From the NCBI GenBank assembly GCA_021816545.1, contig JAKAXP010000138.1:1-6312 (forward strand): a stretch of 6,312 bases of DNA, given 5' to 3'. The notes beneath the pieces were generated by a model, which was not told the origin of the DNA, made no database searches, and saw only the letters and a list, made by a program, of their open reading frames with translations. Positions 1 through 5,905 of the stretch are shown one piece after another. Position numbers and translations under genes: made by a program. This DNA is from Bacteroidota bacterium. GTDB taxonomy: Bacteria > Bacteroidota > Bacteroidia > Bacteroidales > VadinHA17. Each line of letters starts with the position of its first letter. Within the stretch, counting starts at the first letter, position 1.

Positions 1-522
1 GAACTTTCGGCTTCCGCGGGCGGATGGCTGACTACCCATTACAGCCTTGGCGGCGGATCCGTAACAATGGAAGACCCGGTGAGGCGCGTAGGAATTATTA
101 TCGGTGCAGCGGCCAATCCGCTGTATCAGAGCCTGCAGGTAAAGAAGGATGACAACATTATTTACCAGTACCAGGTCAGGTCAAATGTCATCTACGGAGG
201 CATAATGAGGGAATATCCGCTTTCACCTGCTGCCAACGGCCTAAGGCTCTCGTTTGTCCCGTCACTTTCGCTTGGATACAGGTTCCATTCCCTCTATGAG
301 GGTACCGGGGAGAGACCTGACAATGGCATCTGCATAATGCCGGCGGCTGATATGAGGATCACCCGGAACAGCTTTGGCCTCAGCGCAGGTGTGGCTTACC
401 TGAATATGCCGTTTTACAAAGTCAGCCCGGTATGGATAACACTGAAGGTATCTTACCAGCTGACCCGCTCAATGGGAAACTTCAGCGGGAAAAAAACCAG
501 ACTGTATAATTACAATGAGTAA
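1..522 (+). CDS. Probable outer-membrane beta-barrel protein, C-terminal part (5' end outside window)
   Basis: The frame is open from the first base and gives 173 codons before a TAA stop, so the true start lies upstream. The first methionine inside (codon at 67-69) is preceded by 22 in-frame residues of similar character and is not a credible start. The visible part is rich in alternating polar and hydrophobic segments with many Tyr, Phe and Gly residues, such as the stretches ending in SLSLGYRF, FGLSAGVAYL and ITLKVSYQL. These resemble transmembrane strands of a beta-barrel separated by polar loops or turns. The last residues (NYNE) lack the usual terminal aromatic residue, so a short tail follows the last strand. 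Its stop overlaps the next gene's start by 8 bp, which suggests co-translation with the lipoprotein. I do not recognise the family; the barrel call is inferred from strand pattern only, and the gene could instead encode another periplasmic beta-rich protein. Confidence 0.7.
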   Translation, partial: ELSASAGGWLTTHYSLGGGSVTMEDPVRRVGIIIGAAANPLYQSLQVKKDDNIIYQYQVRSNVIYGGIMREYPLSPAANGLRLSFVPSLSLGYRFHSLYEGTGERPDNGICIMPAADMRITRNSFGLSAGVAYLNMPFYKVSPVWITLKVSYQLTRSMGNFSGKKTRLYNYNE

Positions 523-931
523 AACCAGCCTGATAACTGCCCTCCTGTTGCTGCTCCTGCTTTCATGCGAGGAGGGATATATCACAGACTGCAACGAATG
601 CTATGCCTCAGACAACTATAATGTGGTCCTGTATATCAGGTACCGCAACCTGGAAGCTGTACCGGGTAACCCGATCGTGACTCTTTACGAAGGGAACGTC
701 AGCGACAGCCTCGTACTGGAAAAGTACTATATAACTGACCCCTATTCAGTTACCAGGTATTATGCAATGCTCTACAAGGATTATTCGGCCACGCTGGAGT
801 TCATACTTGATGGACAGAAGTACATCATTACCGGTGCGGCATGCCCCAGGGTACGATATGACGAGACTACCTGCGAGGAACCCTGCTGGTATCTGTATGA
901 CAACGTGATTGACCTGAGGTTGAGGTACTAG
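515..931 (+). CDS. Small cysteine-rich lipoprotein of unknown function
   Basis: This gene encodes 138 residues. The N-terminus is a short polar start (MSKTS), a hydrophobic stretch rich in Leu (residues 6-16) and a lipobox ending LLSC, so Cys18 should be lipidated by the Lgt/LspA pathway after export. Two glutamates follow the lipidated Cys directly; acidic residues at this place occur in Bacteroidota surface-export signals, so surface exposure is possible but not shown. The mature part has five more cysteines: Cys26 and Cys29 as a CxxC pair near the N-terminus, then Cys110, Cys120 and Cys124 near the C-terminus. The middle is rich in Tyr and short beta-like segments, with no motif I recognise. 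The start overlaps the end of the upstream barrel-like gene (ATGAGTAA), so the two products may work as a pair in the outer membrane. The function is unknown and I do not assign a family. Confidence 0.85.
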   Translation: MSKTSLITALLLLLLLSCEEGYITDCNECYASDNYNVVLYIRYRNLEAVPGNPIVTLYEGNVSDSLVLEKYYITDPYSVTRYYAMLYKDYSATLEFILDGQKYIITGAACPRVRYDETTCEEPCWYLYDNVIDLRLRY

Positions 932-1066
932 TCGGCTGTTTGGGACTCCGACGAAGAAGGAGAACCAATCCTGTATCCACAGGCAGGAGGATCATAAGGG
1001 CAGAACCAGTCGGCAGTACCGGCATGCAGTATGAAGTACCGGTCGACGGCGGGTATAAAAGCTATC
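932..1066. other. Convergent intergenic gap, no clear terminator
   Basis: This 135-bp gap separates the stop codons of the lipoprotein gene (plus strand) and cdaA (minus strand). Transcripts from both sides should end here or overlap. I see two weak 5-bp inverted repeats: GTCGG at 931-935 with CCGAC at 948-952, and ACCGG at 1018-1022 with CCGGT at 1039-1043. Neither is followed by a T-tract on either strand, so neither is a convincing intrinsic terminator. The octamer AGTACCGG occurs twice, 20 bp apart (1015-1022 and 1035-1042). No coding potential is evident. Confidence 0.5.
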
Positions 1067-1837
1067 TCAGATTCTGACTGTGAGGAGTAATTGTCTCAGC
1101 TCGTTTGGGGTAACATCCTCCTGTATTTTCCCGGCATCAGCAACAGAAATCCTCCCCCGCTCCTCTGATACAATTATAACCATGGCATCTGTCTGTTCAG
1201 TCAGACCGATCCCGGCTCTGTGACGCATCCCGAAACGGGCCGGAAGACCTGTCCTGTCTGTAGATGGCAAAGGGCAGCGGGCTGCGAATATCTTACCGTT
1301 CTGGATAAGGACGGCCCCGTCATGAAGGGGTGAACCCTTGTAAAATATTGTCTTCAGCAACTCGTCAGTGACCAGGGCATTCATCAGTTCACCACCTTCT
1401 GAATAGATATCAAGAAGGCTGGTACGGCCTACCGCTATCAGGGCTCCGGTGCGTGACTGAGCCATCGATTCAACTGCATGAACTATCTCCTCAACTATCT
1501 GGCTGGTTGTCTGGTCAACTCCTCCCGAAGGAAAGTACCTGTCAAACGAAAACCTGTTACGGCTCATGTACCTGTTCCCGATGGCCAGGAGAAATCTCCT
1601 GATCTCCTGCTGGAATACAATTATGAGAGCGATTACCCCTACGCCTATTACCTGCCCGATTATAGCACTGATAAGCTCCATGTTCAGGGCTTTTACCACC
1701 AGCCAGAAGAGATACACGAAGAATATACCCAGGAAAATGCTGAATGCGGCTGTCCCCCTGATAAGCCGGTATAACTGGTAGAAGATTATGGCTACCATGA
1801 ATATATCGATTATATCGAGGACAGTTATCTGGAACAT
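1067..1837 (-). CDS. cdaA: Membrane diadenylate cyclase CdaA (c-di-AMP synthase)
   Basis: The product condenses two ATP molecules into the second messenger c-di-AMP at the cytoplasmic face of the inner membrane. In this 256-residue reading, three hydrophobic segments (about residues 12-27, 33-51 and 57-75) are followed by a short linker and the DisA_N/DAC catalytic domain (about 85-245). The catalytic motifs are intact: DGA at 173-175 in SPLHDGAVLI, and RHR at 205-207 in FGMRHRAGIG, followed by the SEERGRIS segment. CdaA enzymes are usually about 250-280 residues, so it is full length. I chose the ATG at 1835-1837 because CdaA proteins start just before the first membrane helix; an in-frame TTG at 1859-1861 would add eight residues and is less likely. 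The gene begins 26 bp after folP on the same strand and is probably co-transcribed with it. The cdaR and glmM neighbours seen in Firmicutes are absent. In other bacteria c-di-AMP controls potassium and osmotic balance; its targets here cannot be read from the window. Confidence 0.95.
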   Translation of the reverse strand: MFQITVLDIIDIFMVAIIFYQLYRLIRGTAAFSIFLGIFFVYLFWLVVKALNMELISAIIGQVIGVGVIALIIVFQQEIRRFLLAIGNRYMSRNRFSFDRYFPSGGVDQTTSQIVEEIVHAVESMAQSRTGALIAVGRTSLLDIYSEGGELMNALVTDELLKTIFYKGSPLHDGAVLIQNGKIFAARCPLPSTDRTGLPARFGMRHRAGIGLTEQTDAMVIIVSEERGRISVADAGKIQEDVTPNELRQLLLTVRI

Positions 1838-1863
1838 TTGCCTTTGTGCAGTGACGGACAAAT

Positions 1864-2718
1864 TTAAGAATAATGCTCAAATAGGATGCCTGCAGGCCAC
1901 ATCTTTTCAAAAAGGGTTACCACCTGGCGTGCCTCACGGACATCATGGACCCTCAGGATTGATGCGCCGTTCATCAGGGCTGTCATGTTCAGGGCCGATG
2001 TGCCGTTTAAAGCCATTTCAGGGGTAATCCCCAGTGATCTCCATATCATTGCCTTCCTGGAAAGACCTGCCATAAGAGGCATCCCGGCAATTCGGAACTC
2101 TGAAAACCTCCGGAGCATTTCAAAGTTGTGCCCGGCATCTTTGCCAAATCCGAATCCGGGATCAAGTATTATATCCCTTGCCCCTGCCTCTCTAAGCGGA
2201 GCCAATCTCTTGGAGAACCATGAAAGGATGTCTGCAACAACATCATCGTACCTGGGATCCACCTGCATTGTCTTTGGTGTCCCCTTCATATGCATCAGGA
2301 TATAAGGCACTTTCAATTTGATTACCAGCGGAAACATTTCCGGGTCAAGCACCCCTCCTGAAATATCATTGATAATTGCCGCACCGGAACCGGTAACAGC
2401 AGCTTCGGCCACTGATGCCCTGTAGGTGTCGACTGAAATGACAGCACCAGGAAAATGCCTCATTATCAGTTCCGTCGCCCTGCAGACCCGTGCCTTTTCT
2501 ACTGTCTCCGGCACCTCCTCAGAACCGGGACGGGTTGAACACCCCCCGATATCAAGTATGTCAGCACCGTCCTCAAGCATCCCTGATGCAACCGAGAGGA
2601 TCGCGTCATCCTCCGTGTACCGGCTCCCGGAGTAGAAGGAGTTGTCAGTAATGTTTATGATGCCCATTACACGCGGACGTGTAAGATCCATAAGCTTACC
2701 TCCGATATTGATATACAT
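1864..2718 (-). CDS. folP: Dihydropteroate synthase FolP
   Basis: The enzyme joins 6-hydroxymethyl-7,8-dihydropterin diphosphate to p-aminobenzoate to give 7,8-dihydropteroate, a cytoplasmic step of folate synthesis and the target of sulfonamides. The 284 residues cover the whole TIM-barrel fold. Visible motifs are VMGIINIT with the metal-binding Asn22, DIGGCSTRPGSEEV at about 56-69, SVDTYRASVA at 95-104, NDIS at 117-120, MHMKG at 132-136, LDPGFGFGK at 175-183, GLSRK at 208-212, and RVHD at 246-249. The first loop reads NITDNSFYSGS where most family members have NVTPDSFSDGG. The ATG at 2716-2718 is preferred because the residues before the core (INIGGKLMDL) resemble the N-terminus of Bacteroidota homologues. 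A second ATG at 2689-2691 has a GGAGGT seven bases upstream and would remove nine residues; that sequence also encodes Gly-Gly, so it may be chance. cdaA follows after a 26-bp gap. Confidence 0.96.
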   Translation of the reverse strand: MYINIGGKLMDLTRPRVMGIINITDNSFYSGSRYTEDDAILSVASGMLEDGADILDIGGCSTRPGSEEVPETVEKARVCRATELIMRHFPGAVISVDTYRASVAEAAVTGSGAAIINDISGGVLDPEMFPLVIKLKVPYILMHMKGTPKTMQVDPRYDDVVADILSWFSKRLAPLREAGARDIILDPGFGFGKDAGHNFEMLRRFSEFRIAGMPLMAGLSRKAMIWRSLGITPEMALNGTSALNMTALMNGASILRVHDVREARQVVTLFEKMWPAGILFEHYS

Positions 2719-2739
2719 GCCTTTGAATATTATCAGCAG

Positions 2740-2747
2740 TAAAGATA
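2740..2747 (-). promoter_or_regulatory. Weak candidate -7 element for folP-cdaA
   Basis: On the minus strand this reads TATCTTTA, which differs from the Bacteroidota -7 consensus TAnnTTTG only at the last base. It lies 21 bases before the folP ATG, giving a very short leader. No TTTG-like -33 element is seen at the expected distance upstream, so this is a weak candidate based on one box only. Confidence 0.25.
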
Positions 2748-2801
2748 GTTAATGGTCCGGTCATGGTACCCTGAAGTTCTTTTCCGTGCAGTCAAATTAA
2801 G

Positions 2802-2809
2802 TATATTTG
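2802..2809 (+). promoter_or_regulatory. Bacteroidota-type -7 promoter element for the PAS-tmk operon
   Basis: TATATTTG matches the Bacteroidota primary sigma-factor -7 consensus TAnnTTTG exactly. A T-rich stretch at 2780-2783 (TTTT, against TTTG) lies about 18 bp upstream, where a -33 element would be expected, and is only a partial match. The start codon of the PAS gene is 25 bases downstream, after an A-rich leader with no Shine-Dalgarno sequence, as is common in this phylum. It is the best promoter candidate in the window and would drive the genes running right from 2835. Confidence 0.55.
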
Positions 2810-2834
2810 CTTTTGAAAAATACAAAAAAGTCAT

Positions 2835-3176
2835 ATGGACGGTTTCAACTGGGCTGACGAACTCGGAGTGGCAATTACAGTCTCAGACAGTTCGGGAAAA
2901 ATACTGTACATGAACGGAAAGTCGGCCTCCACCTTTGCAAATCAGGGAGGAAAATTGCTCGAGGGCACGAGCCTCAGTGACTGCCACAAACCTGAATCAT
3001 GGCTTAAAATCCTTGAAATTCTTGAAACAGGAAAGGCAAACTGCTATACAATCGAAAAAAACGGGGTAAAAAAGATGATCTACCAGGCACCGTGGTTCAA
3101 AAACGGCACCCCTGCAGGTCTTGTGGAACTTTCAATGGAGATACCGTTCACAATGTCACATTTTGTCCGCAGTTGA
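2835..3176 (+). CDS. Stand-alone PAS-domain protein
   Basis: This 113-residue protein is essentially one PAS domain with no output domain, no membrane segment and no signal peptide, so it should be cytoplasmic. The PAS features are the first strands (GVAITVSDSSGKILYMN, residues 11-27), a helical region, the LSDCHKPES segment at 47-55, the YTIEKNGVKKMIYQ strands at 71-84, APWFKNG at 85-91, and a final strand GLVELSMEIP at 95-104 followed by MSHFVR. From memory, small PAS proteins with a conserved DCHxPES segment and a YTIEKNGVKK strand are found in Bacteroidota and Firmicutes and are usually annotated only as PAS sensor proteins. PAS domains bind small ligands, heme or flavin, or mediate protein contacts; the ligand here is unknown. 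The gene heads the rightward operon, 25 bp after a promoter-like element and 19 bp before tmk. It may sense a metabolite or redox state, but a partner protein would have to carry the response. Confidence 0.85.
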   Translation: MDGFNWADELGVAITVSDSSGKILYMNGKSASTFANQGGKLLEGTSLSDCHKPESWLKILEILETGKANCYTIEKNGVKKMIYQAPWFKNGTPAGLVELSMEIPFTMSHFVRS

Positions 3177-3195
3177 AACCCAATCTGATAAAGTC

Positions 3196-3885
3196 ATGAA
3201 ACTAATTGTAATAGAAGGACTTGACGGGGCGGGCAAATCAACCCAGATATCCTTGCTCAAGGAGTGGTTTGCAGCCAGGCAGATGCAGTGCCGCTATATT
3301 CATTTTCCCCGTACTGACGCTCCTTACTTCGGGGAACTGATTGCCAGGTTCCTGAGAGGAGAGTTCGGAGATATCGCCGGCGTTGACCCCTACCTGGTCG
3401 CCATGCTATACGCCGGTGACAGGAAAGACGCGGCCCCCATGATAGAAACATGGCTCGAAGAGAAATACTTCGTTATCCTTGATCGTTATACCTATTCCAA
3501 CATTGCCTATCAGTGCGCCAAGATGCACACGGAGGCTGAGGTGATGAGACTCAGGGATTGGATACTTAAACTTGAATTTGAACATTTTGGCATCCCTAAA
3601 CCTGATATCAATATTTTCCTTGATGTACCTTTCAGGTTCACCGAGGAGAAGCTTAAAAACAGGAGGCTGGGAAATGACAGGTCTTACCTTATGGGCAGCA
3701 ATGACATCCATGAGAGCAGCCTTGAGTTTCAGAAAAGGGTCAGGGATATTTACAAAGCCGTGGCGAAGGATGATGATAACCTCCAGGTCATAGAATGCAG
3801 GAATGATGACAACATGATGCCTCCCCCGGAGGAGATTTTCGAAATGATACTGAACAAACTCAGGGAAAGGAATATTCTGAGATGA
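3196..3885 (+). CDS. tmk: Thymidylate kinase (dTMP kinase)
   Basis: The enzyme phosphorylates dTMP to dTDP with ATP, a required cytoplasmic step in making dTTP. The 229-residue product has the P-loop GLDGAGKST at 8-16, FPR at 37-39, the DRY motif with YSNIAYQ at 96-106 (nucleotide and dTMP contacts), and LDVP at 142-145. A basic LID region follows at about 153-172 with Arg156, Arg157 and Arg162. A Gly-rich P-loop with arginines in the LID is the arrangement of the E. coli-type enzymes. The segments RFLRGEF, DPYLVA and IHFPR resemble the enzyme of Bacteroides species. I chose the ATG at 3196, 19 bp after the PAS stop, because it puts MKLIVIEGLDG at the N-terminus as in the family; the frame stays open upstream to 3121, but those residues lie inside the PAS gene in another frame. 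The stop overlaps the next ATG (ATGA), suggesting translational coupling. Confidence 0.96.
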   Translation: MKLIVIEGLDGAGKSTQISLLKEWFAARQMQCRYIHFPRTDAPYFGELIARFLRGEFGDIAGVDPYLVAMLYAGDRKDAAPMIETWLEEKYFVILDRYTYSNIAYQCAKMHTEAEVMRLRDWILKLEFEHFGIPKPDINIFLDVPFRFTEEKLKNRRLGNDRSYLMGSNDIHESSLEFQKRVRDIYKAVAKDDDNLQVIECRNDDNMMPPPEEIFEMILNKLRERNILR

Positions 3886-5117
3886 AGCCGCTGACACAAA
3901 TTGCCAGGATTATCACAGGATTGCTGTTTGCTTTTTCGGGTTTCGTTAAAGGCATTGACCCGATGGGTACTGCCTTCAAGCTGGGAGATTATTTTTCGGC
4001 TTTCAATATCGGGTTTCTCGATGACATGGCACTTCCTTTTTCAGTGCTCCTATGCCTCCTGGAATTTGTAACCGGGATGATGCTTCTGTCAGGAGCCCTG
4101 GTTAAACCGGCATCGTGGATGGCCGCCCTCTTCATGGCCGTATTCACCCCTGTGACACTGGTCCTGGCCATCTGGAACCCGGTATCCGACTGCGGCTGCT
4201 TCGGCGACGCCATAATACTTACAAACTGGCAGACTTTCATCAAGAATGTTATTATAACCATTCCGGTGGTTTTTATTTTTATCCGGCGTGATGATGAAAC
4301 AGGTACTATGCCGCTTAAGGCCGGGCTCAACTTCACCGTTGCATTTATCTTCCTCTTCCTTCTGTTCATCAGGATGAACCTTGCTTACCTTCCTGCGATA
4401 GATTTCAGGCCATACAGGGTAGGAACAAATATTGCCGAGGCAATGACAGTGCCTCCCGGTGCGGAACCTGACAGGTATGACATCCGGTTTATATATGAAA
4501 AAGATGGCGTGCAGCAGGAATTCACCCTGCAGAATTATCCTGCAGATGACACCGCATGGAAATTCATTGACCAGAAGTCTGTCCTTATATCGAAGGGTTA
4601 TGAGCCGCCCATTCATGGTTTCGCCCTTATCAGGGAAGACGGGGTTGACATGACGGAACAGATAATAAGGCATAACGGAGACGTGATGCTGATGGTTGCT
4701 CGAAGACTCGACGAATCAGACAGGGATGGACTTATGAAAGGCTATAATCTCGGGATTGAACTGCAGAAGAGAGGCATTGATTTTCATATTGTCACATCAA
4801 CATCGGCAACGGAGGCGGGGCCGCTTGTAACCGGATTCAGTGCCCTTTACGCAGATGAGACAATTCTCAAGACAATTATAAGGTCTGATCCTGGCTTCGT
4901 GCTGCTGCACAACGGAACCGTTGCCGCCAATTGGTCATATCACAACCTGCCTGATCCTCAAAAGTTCATGGAAGGTGACCTGAATGCACTGGCTCTGCGG
5001 GCTCAGATCGCGGTCAGAAACAGGCTGATTGCCATTACTGCAATCCTTGCCATTCTGTTTGCCATCGCATTGACCATCCCGTTCAGGATAAAAATATCAA
5101 ACGAAAACAAAAGATAA
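3882..5117 (+). CDS. DoxX/MauE-like membrane protein with C-terminal thioredoxin-like domain
   Basis: This 411-residue protein begins with a DoxX/MauE-type membrane domain. Hydrophobic segments lie at about 5-23 (followed by the DoxX-like FSGFVKGIDP), 52-71, 78-97, 120-135 and 148-167, and a last one at 383-400. Between segments three and four is DCGCFGD (103-109), a conserved motif of this family. With the N-terminus inside, positive charges (IRRDD at 133-138, the RIKISNENKR tail) mostly sit in the cytoplasm, and both the CxC pair and the large loop at about 168-382 face the periplasm. That loop ends in a thioredoxin-like pattern (VMLMVARRLDES, then DFHIVTSTSA, then PGFVLLHNGTVAANW) but has no cysteine. 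MauE is known to support methylamine dehydrogenase maturation, probably through disulfide formation; a redox or thiol role here is inferred. The gene overlaps tmk by 4 bp and precedes tpiA by 22 bp. I do not assign a gene symbol. Confidence 0.85.
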   Translation: MKPLTQIARIITGLLFAFSGFVKGIDPMGTAFKLGDYFSAFNIGFLDDMALPFSVLLCLLEFVTGMMLLSGALVKPASWMAALFMAVFTPVTLVLAIWNPVSDCGCFGDAIILTNWQTFIKNVIITIPVVFIFIRRDDETGTMPLKAGLNFTVAFIFLFLLFIRMNLAYLPAIDFRPYRVGTNIAEAMTVPPGAEPDRYDIRFIYEKDGVQQEFTLQNYPADDTAWKFIDQKSVLISKGYEPPIHGFALIREDGVDMTEQIIRHNGDVMLMVARRLDESDRDGLMKGYNLGIELQKRGIDFHIVTSTSATEAGPLVTGFSALYADETILKTIIRSDPGFVLLHNGTVAANWSYHNLPDPQKFMEGDLNALALRAQIAVRNRLIAITAILAILFAIALTIPFRIKISNENKR

Positions 5118-5139
5118 AAAATCAAAACAATAAAACACA

Positions 5140-5898
5140 ATGAGAAAGAAGATAGTTGCAGGGAACTGGAAGATGAACATGGACCTGAATGAAGGACTGG
5201 CACTTGCCGAAGGCCTTAACAATCATTTTATTGCCAATCCGCTAAAAGACAGGGAGGTAATTCTCTGCACCCCTTTCATTCACCTTGCTCTGGTAAGCAG
5301 GGCACTCACCGCACCGGGCGTAAGTGCCGGCGCCCAGAATTGCAATGACCACAAATCAGGAGCATATACCGGTGAGGTATCTGCCGCAATGATAAGGAGC
5401 ACCGGGGCAGGAAGCGTTATCATAGGACACTCCGAGAGACGCACATATTATGGTGAGACAGATGAACTGCTCGCTTCAAAAACTGCTGAAGCACTGCGAA
5501 ACGGATTGAGGGTGATATTCTGCTGCGGCGAAGTTCTTTCAGAAAGGGAAGGCAACATACACTTTGATGTTGTGAAACGCCAGCTGGAAAAGGGTCTTTT
5601 TGGTTTCTCAGAAGAGGATTTCAGCAGGTGCATTATTGCATATGAACCGGTATGGGCCATCGGCACCGGCGTCACTGCCAGCCCTGCACAGGCACAGGAG
5701 ATGCATGCCTTCATCCGTGAGCTTGTGGAAAAAAGATACGGGAAAGAGGTTGCAGAGAATACCACAGTGCTTTACGGTGGAAGCTGCAAGGCATCAAACG
5801 CTGCTGAACTGTTTGCCAATCCTGATGTTGACGGCGGCCTGATAGGCGGAGCATCACTTGTCAGGGATGAGTTCTGCAGCATTGTAAACGCACTCTGA
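5140..5898 (+). CDS. tpiA: Triosephosphate isomerase
   Basis: The enzyme interconverts dihydroxyacetone phosphate and glyceraldehyde 3-phosphate in glycolysis and gluconeogenesis. The 252-residue product has the usual length and all catalytic residues: Asn9 and Lys11 in AGNWKMN, His97 in IIGHSERR, and Glu169 in AYEPVWAIGTG. Phosphate-binding parts are loop 6 (GTGVTA at 175-180), YGGS at 212-215, and IGGASL at 235-240. Loop 6 has Val where many family members have Lys (GTGKTA); this is within normal variation. The start is the ATG at 5140, which gives the standard MRKKIVAGNWK N-terminus. It follows a 22-bp, very A-rich gap (5118-5139) after the DoxX-like gene, with no terminator, so read-through from that operon is likely. 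The next gene starts 7 bp after the stop. Confidence 0.97.
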   Translation: MRKKIVAGNWKMNMDLNEGLALAEGLNNHFIANPLKDREVILCTPFIHLALVSRALTAPGVSAGAQNCNDHKSGAYTGEVSAAMIRSTGAGSVIIGHSERRTYYGETDELLASKTAEALRNGLRVIFCCGEVLSEREGNIHFDVVKRQLEKGLFGFSEEDFSRCIIAYEPVWAIGTGVTASPAQAQEMHAFIRELVEKRYGKEVAENTTVLYGGSCKASNAAELFANPDVDGGLIGGASLVRDEFCSIVNAL

Positions 5899-5905
5899 TG
5901 TGCCT

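Noticed and set aside
931..1043. Short inverted repeats as terminators in the convergent gap
   Set aside because: The stems are only 5 bp with long loops and no T-tract on either strand.
1478..1774. 98-codon plus-strand frame opposite cdaA
   Set aside because: It lies wholly antisense to cdaA, whose catalytic motifs are intact, and its translation shows no recognisable pattern.
1838..1861. TTG start adding eight residues to CdaA
   Set aside because: The ATG at 1837 puts the start just before the first membrane helix, as in CdaA homologues; the TTG has no supporting ribosome-binding site.
1557..1910. 117-codon minus-strand frame across the cdaA start and folP end
   Set aside because: It overlaps two well-supported genes in a different frame and its translation resembles no family.
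1886..2305. 139-codon plus-strand frame opposite folP
   Set aside because: It is a shadow of folP, which has all its family motifs on the other strand.
2692..2705. GGAGGT before an internal ATG in folP, suggesting a start at 2691
   Set aside because: The residues between the two ATGs (MYINIGGKL) match the usual N-terminus of related enzymes, and GGAGGT simply encodes Gly-Gly. Kept as an alternative only.
3121..3195. N-terminal extension of Tmk reaching into the PAS gene
   Set aside because: The added 25 residues have no family counterpart and overlap a well-supported gene; the ATG at 3196 gives the standard N-terminus.
3406..3897. 163-codon minus-strand frame opposite tmk
   Set aside because: It is antisense to a conserved kinase gene and lacks a recognisable domain.
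4089..4673. 194-codon minus-strand frame opposite the DoxX-like gene
   Set aside because: Long for chance, but it is antisense to a gene with clear membrane segments and a conserved motif, and it shows no family pattern.
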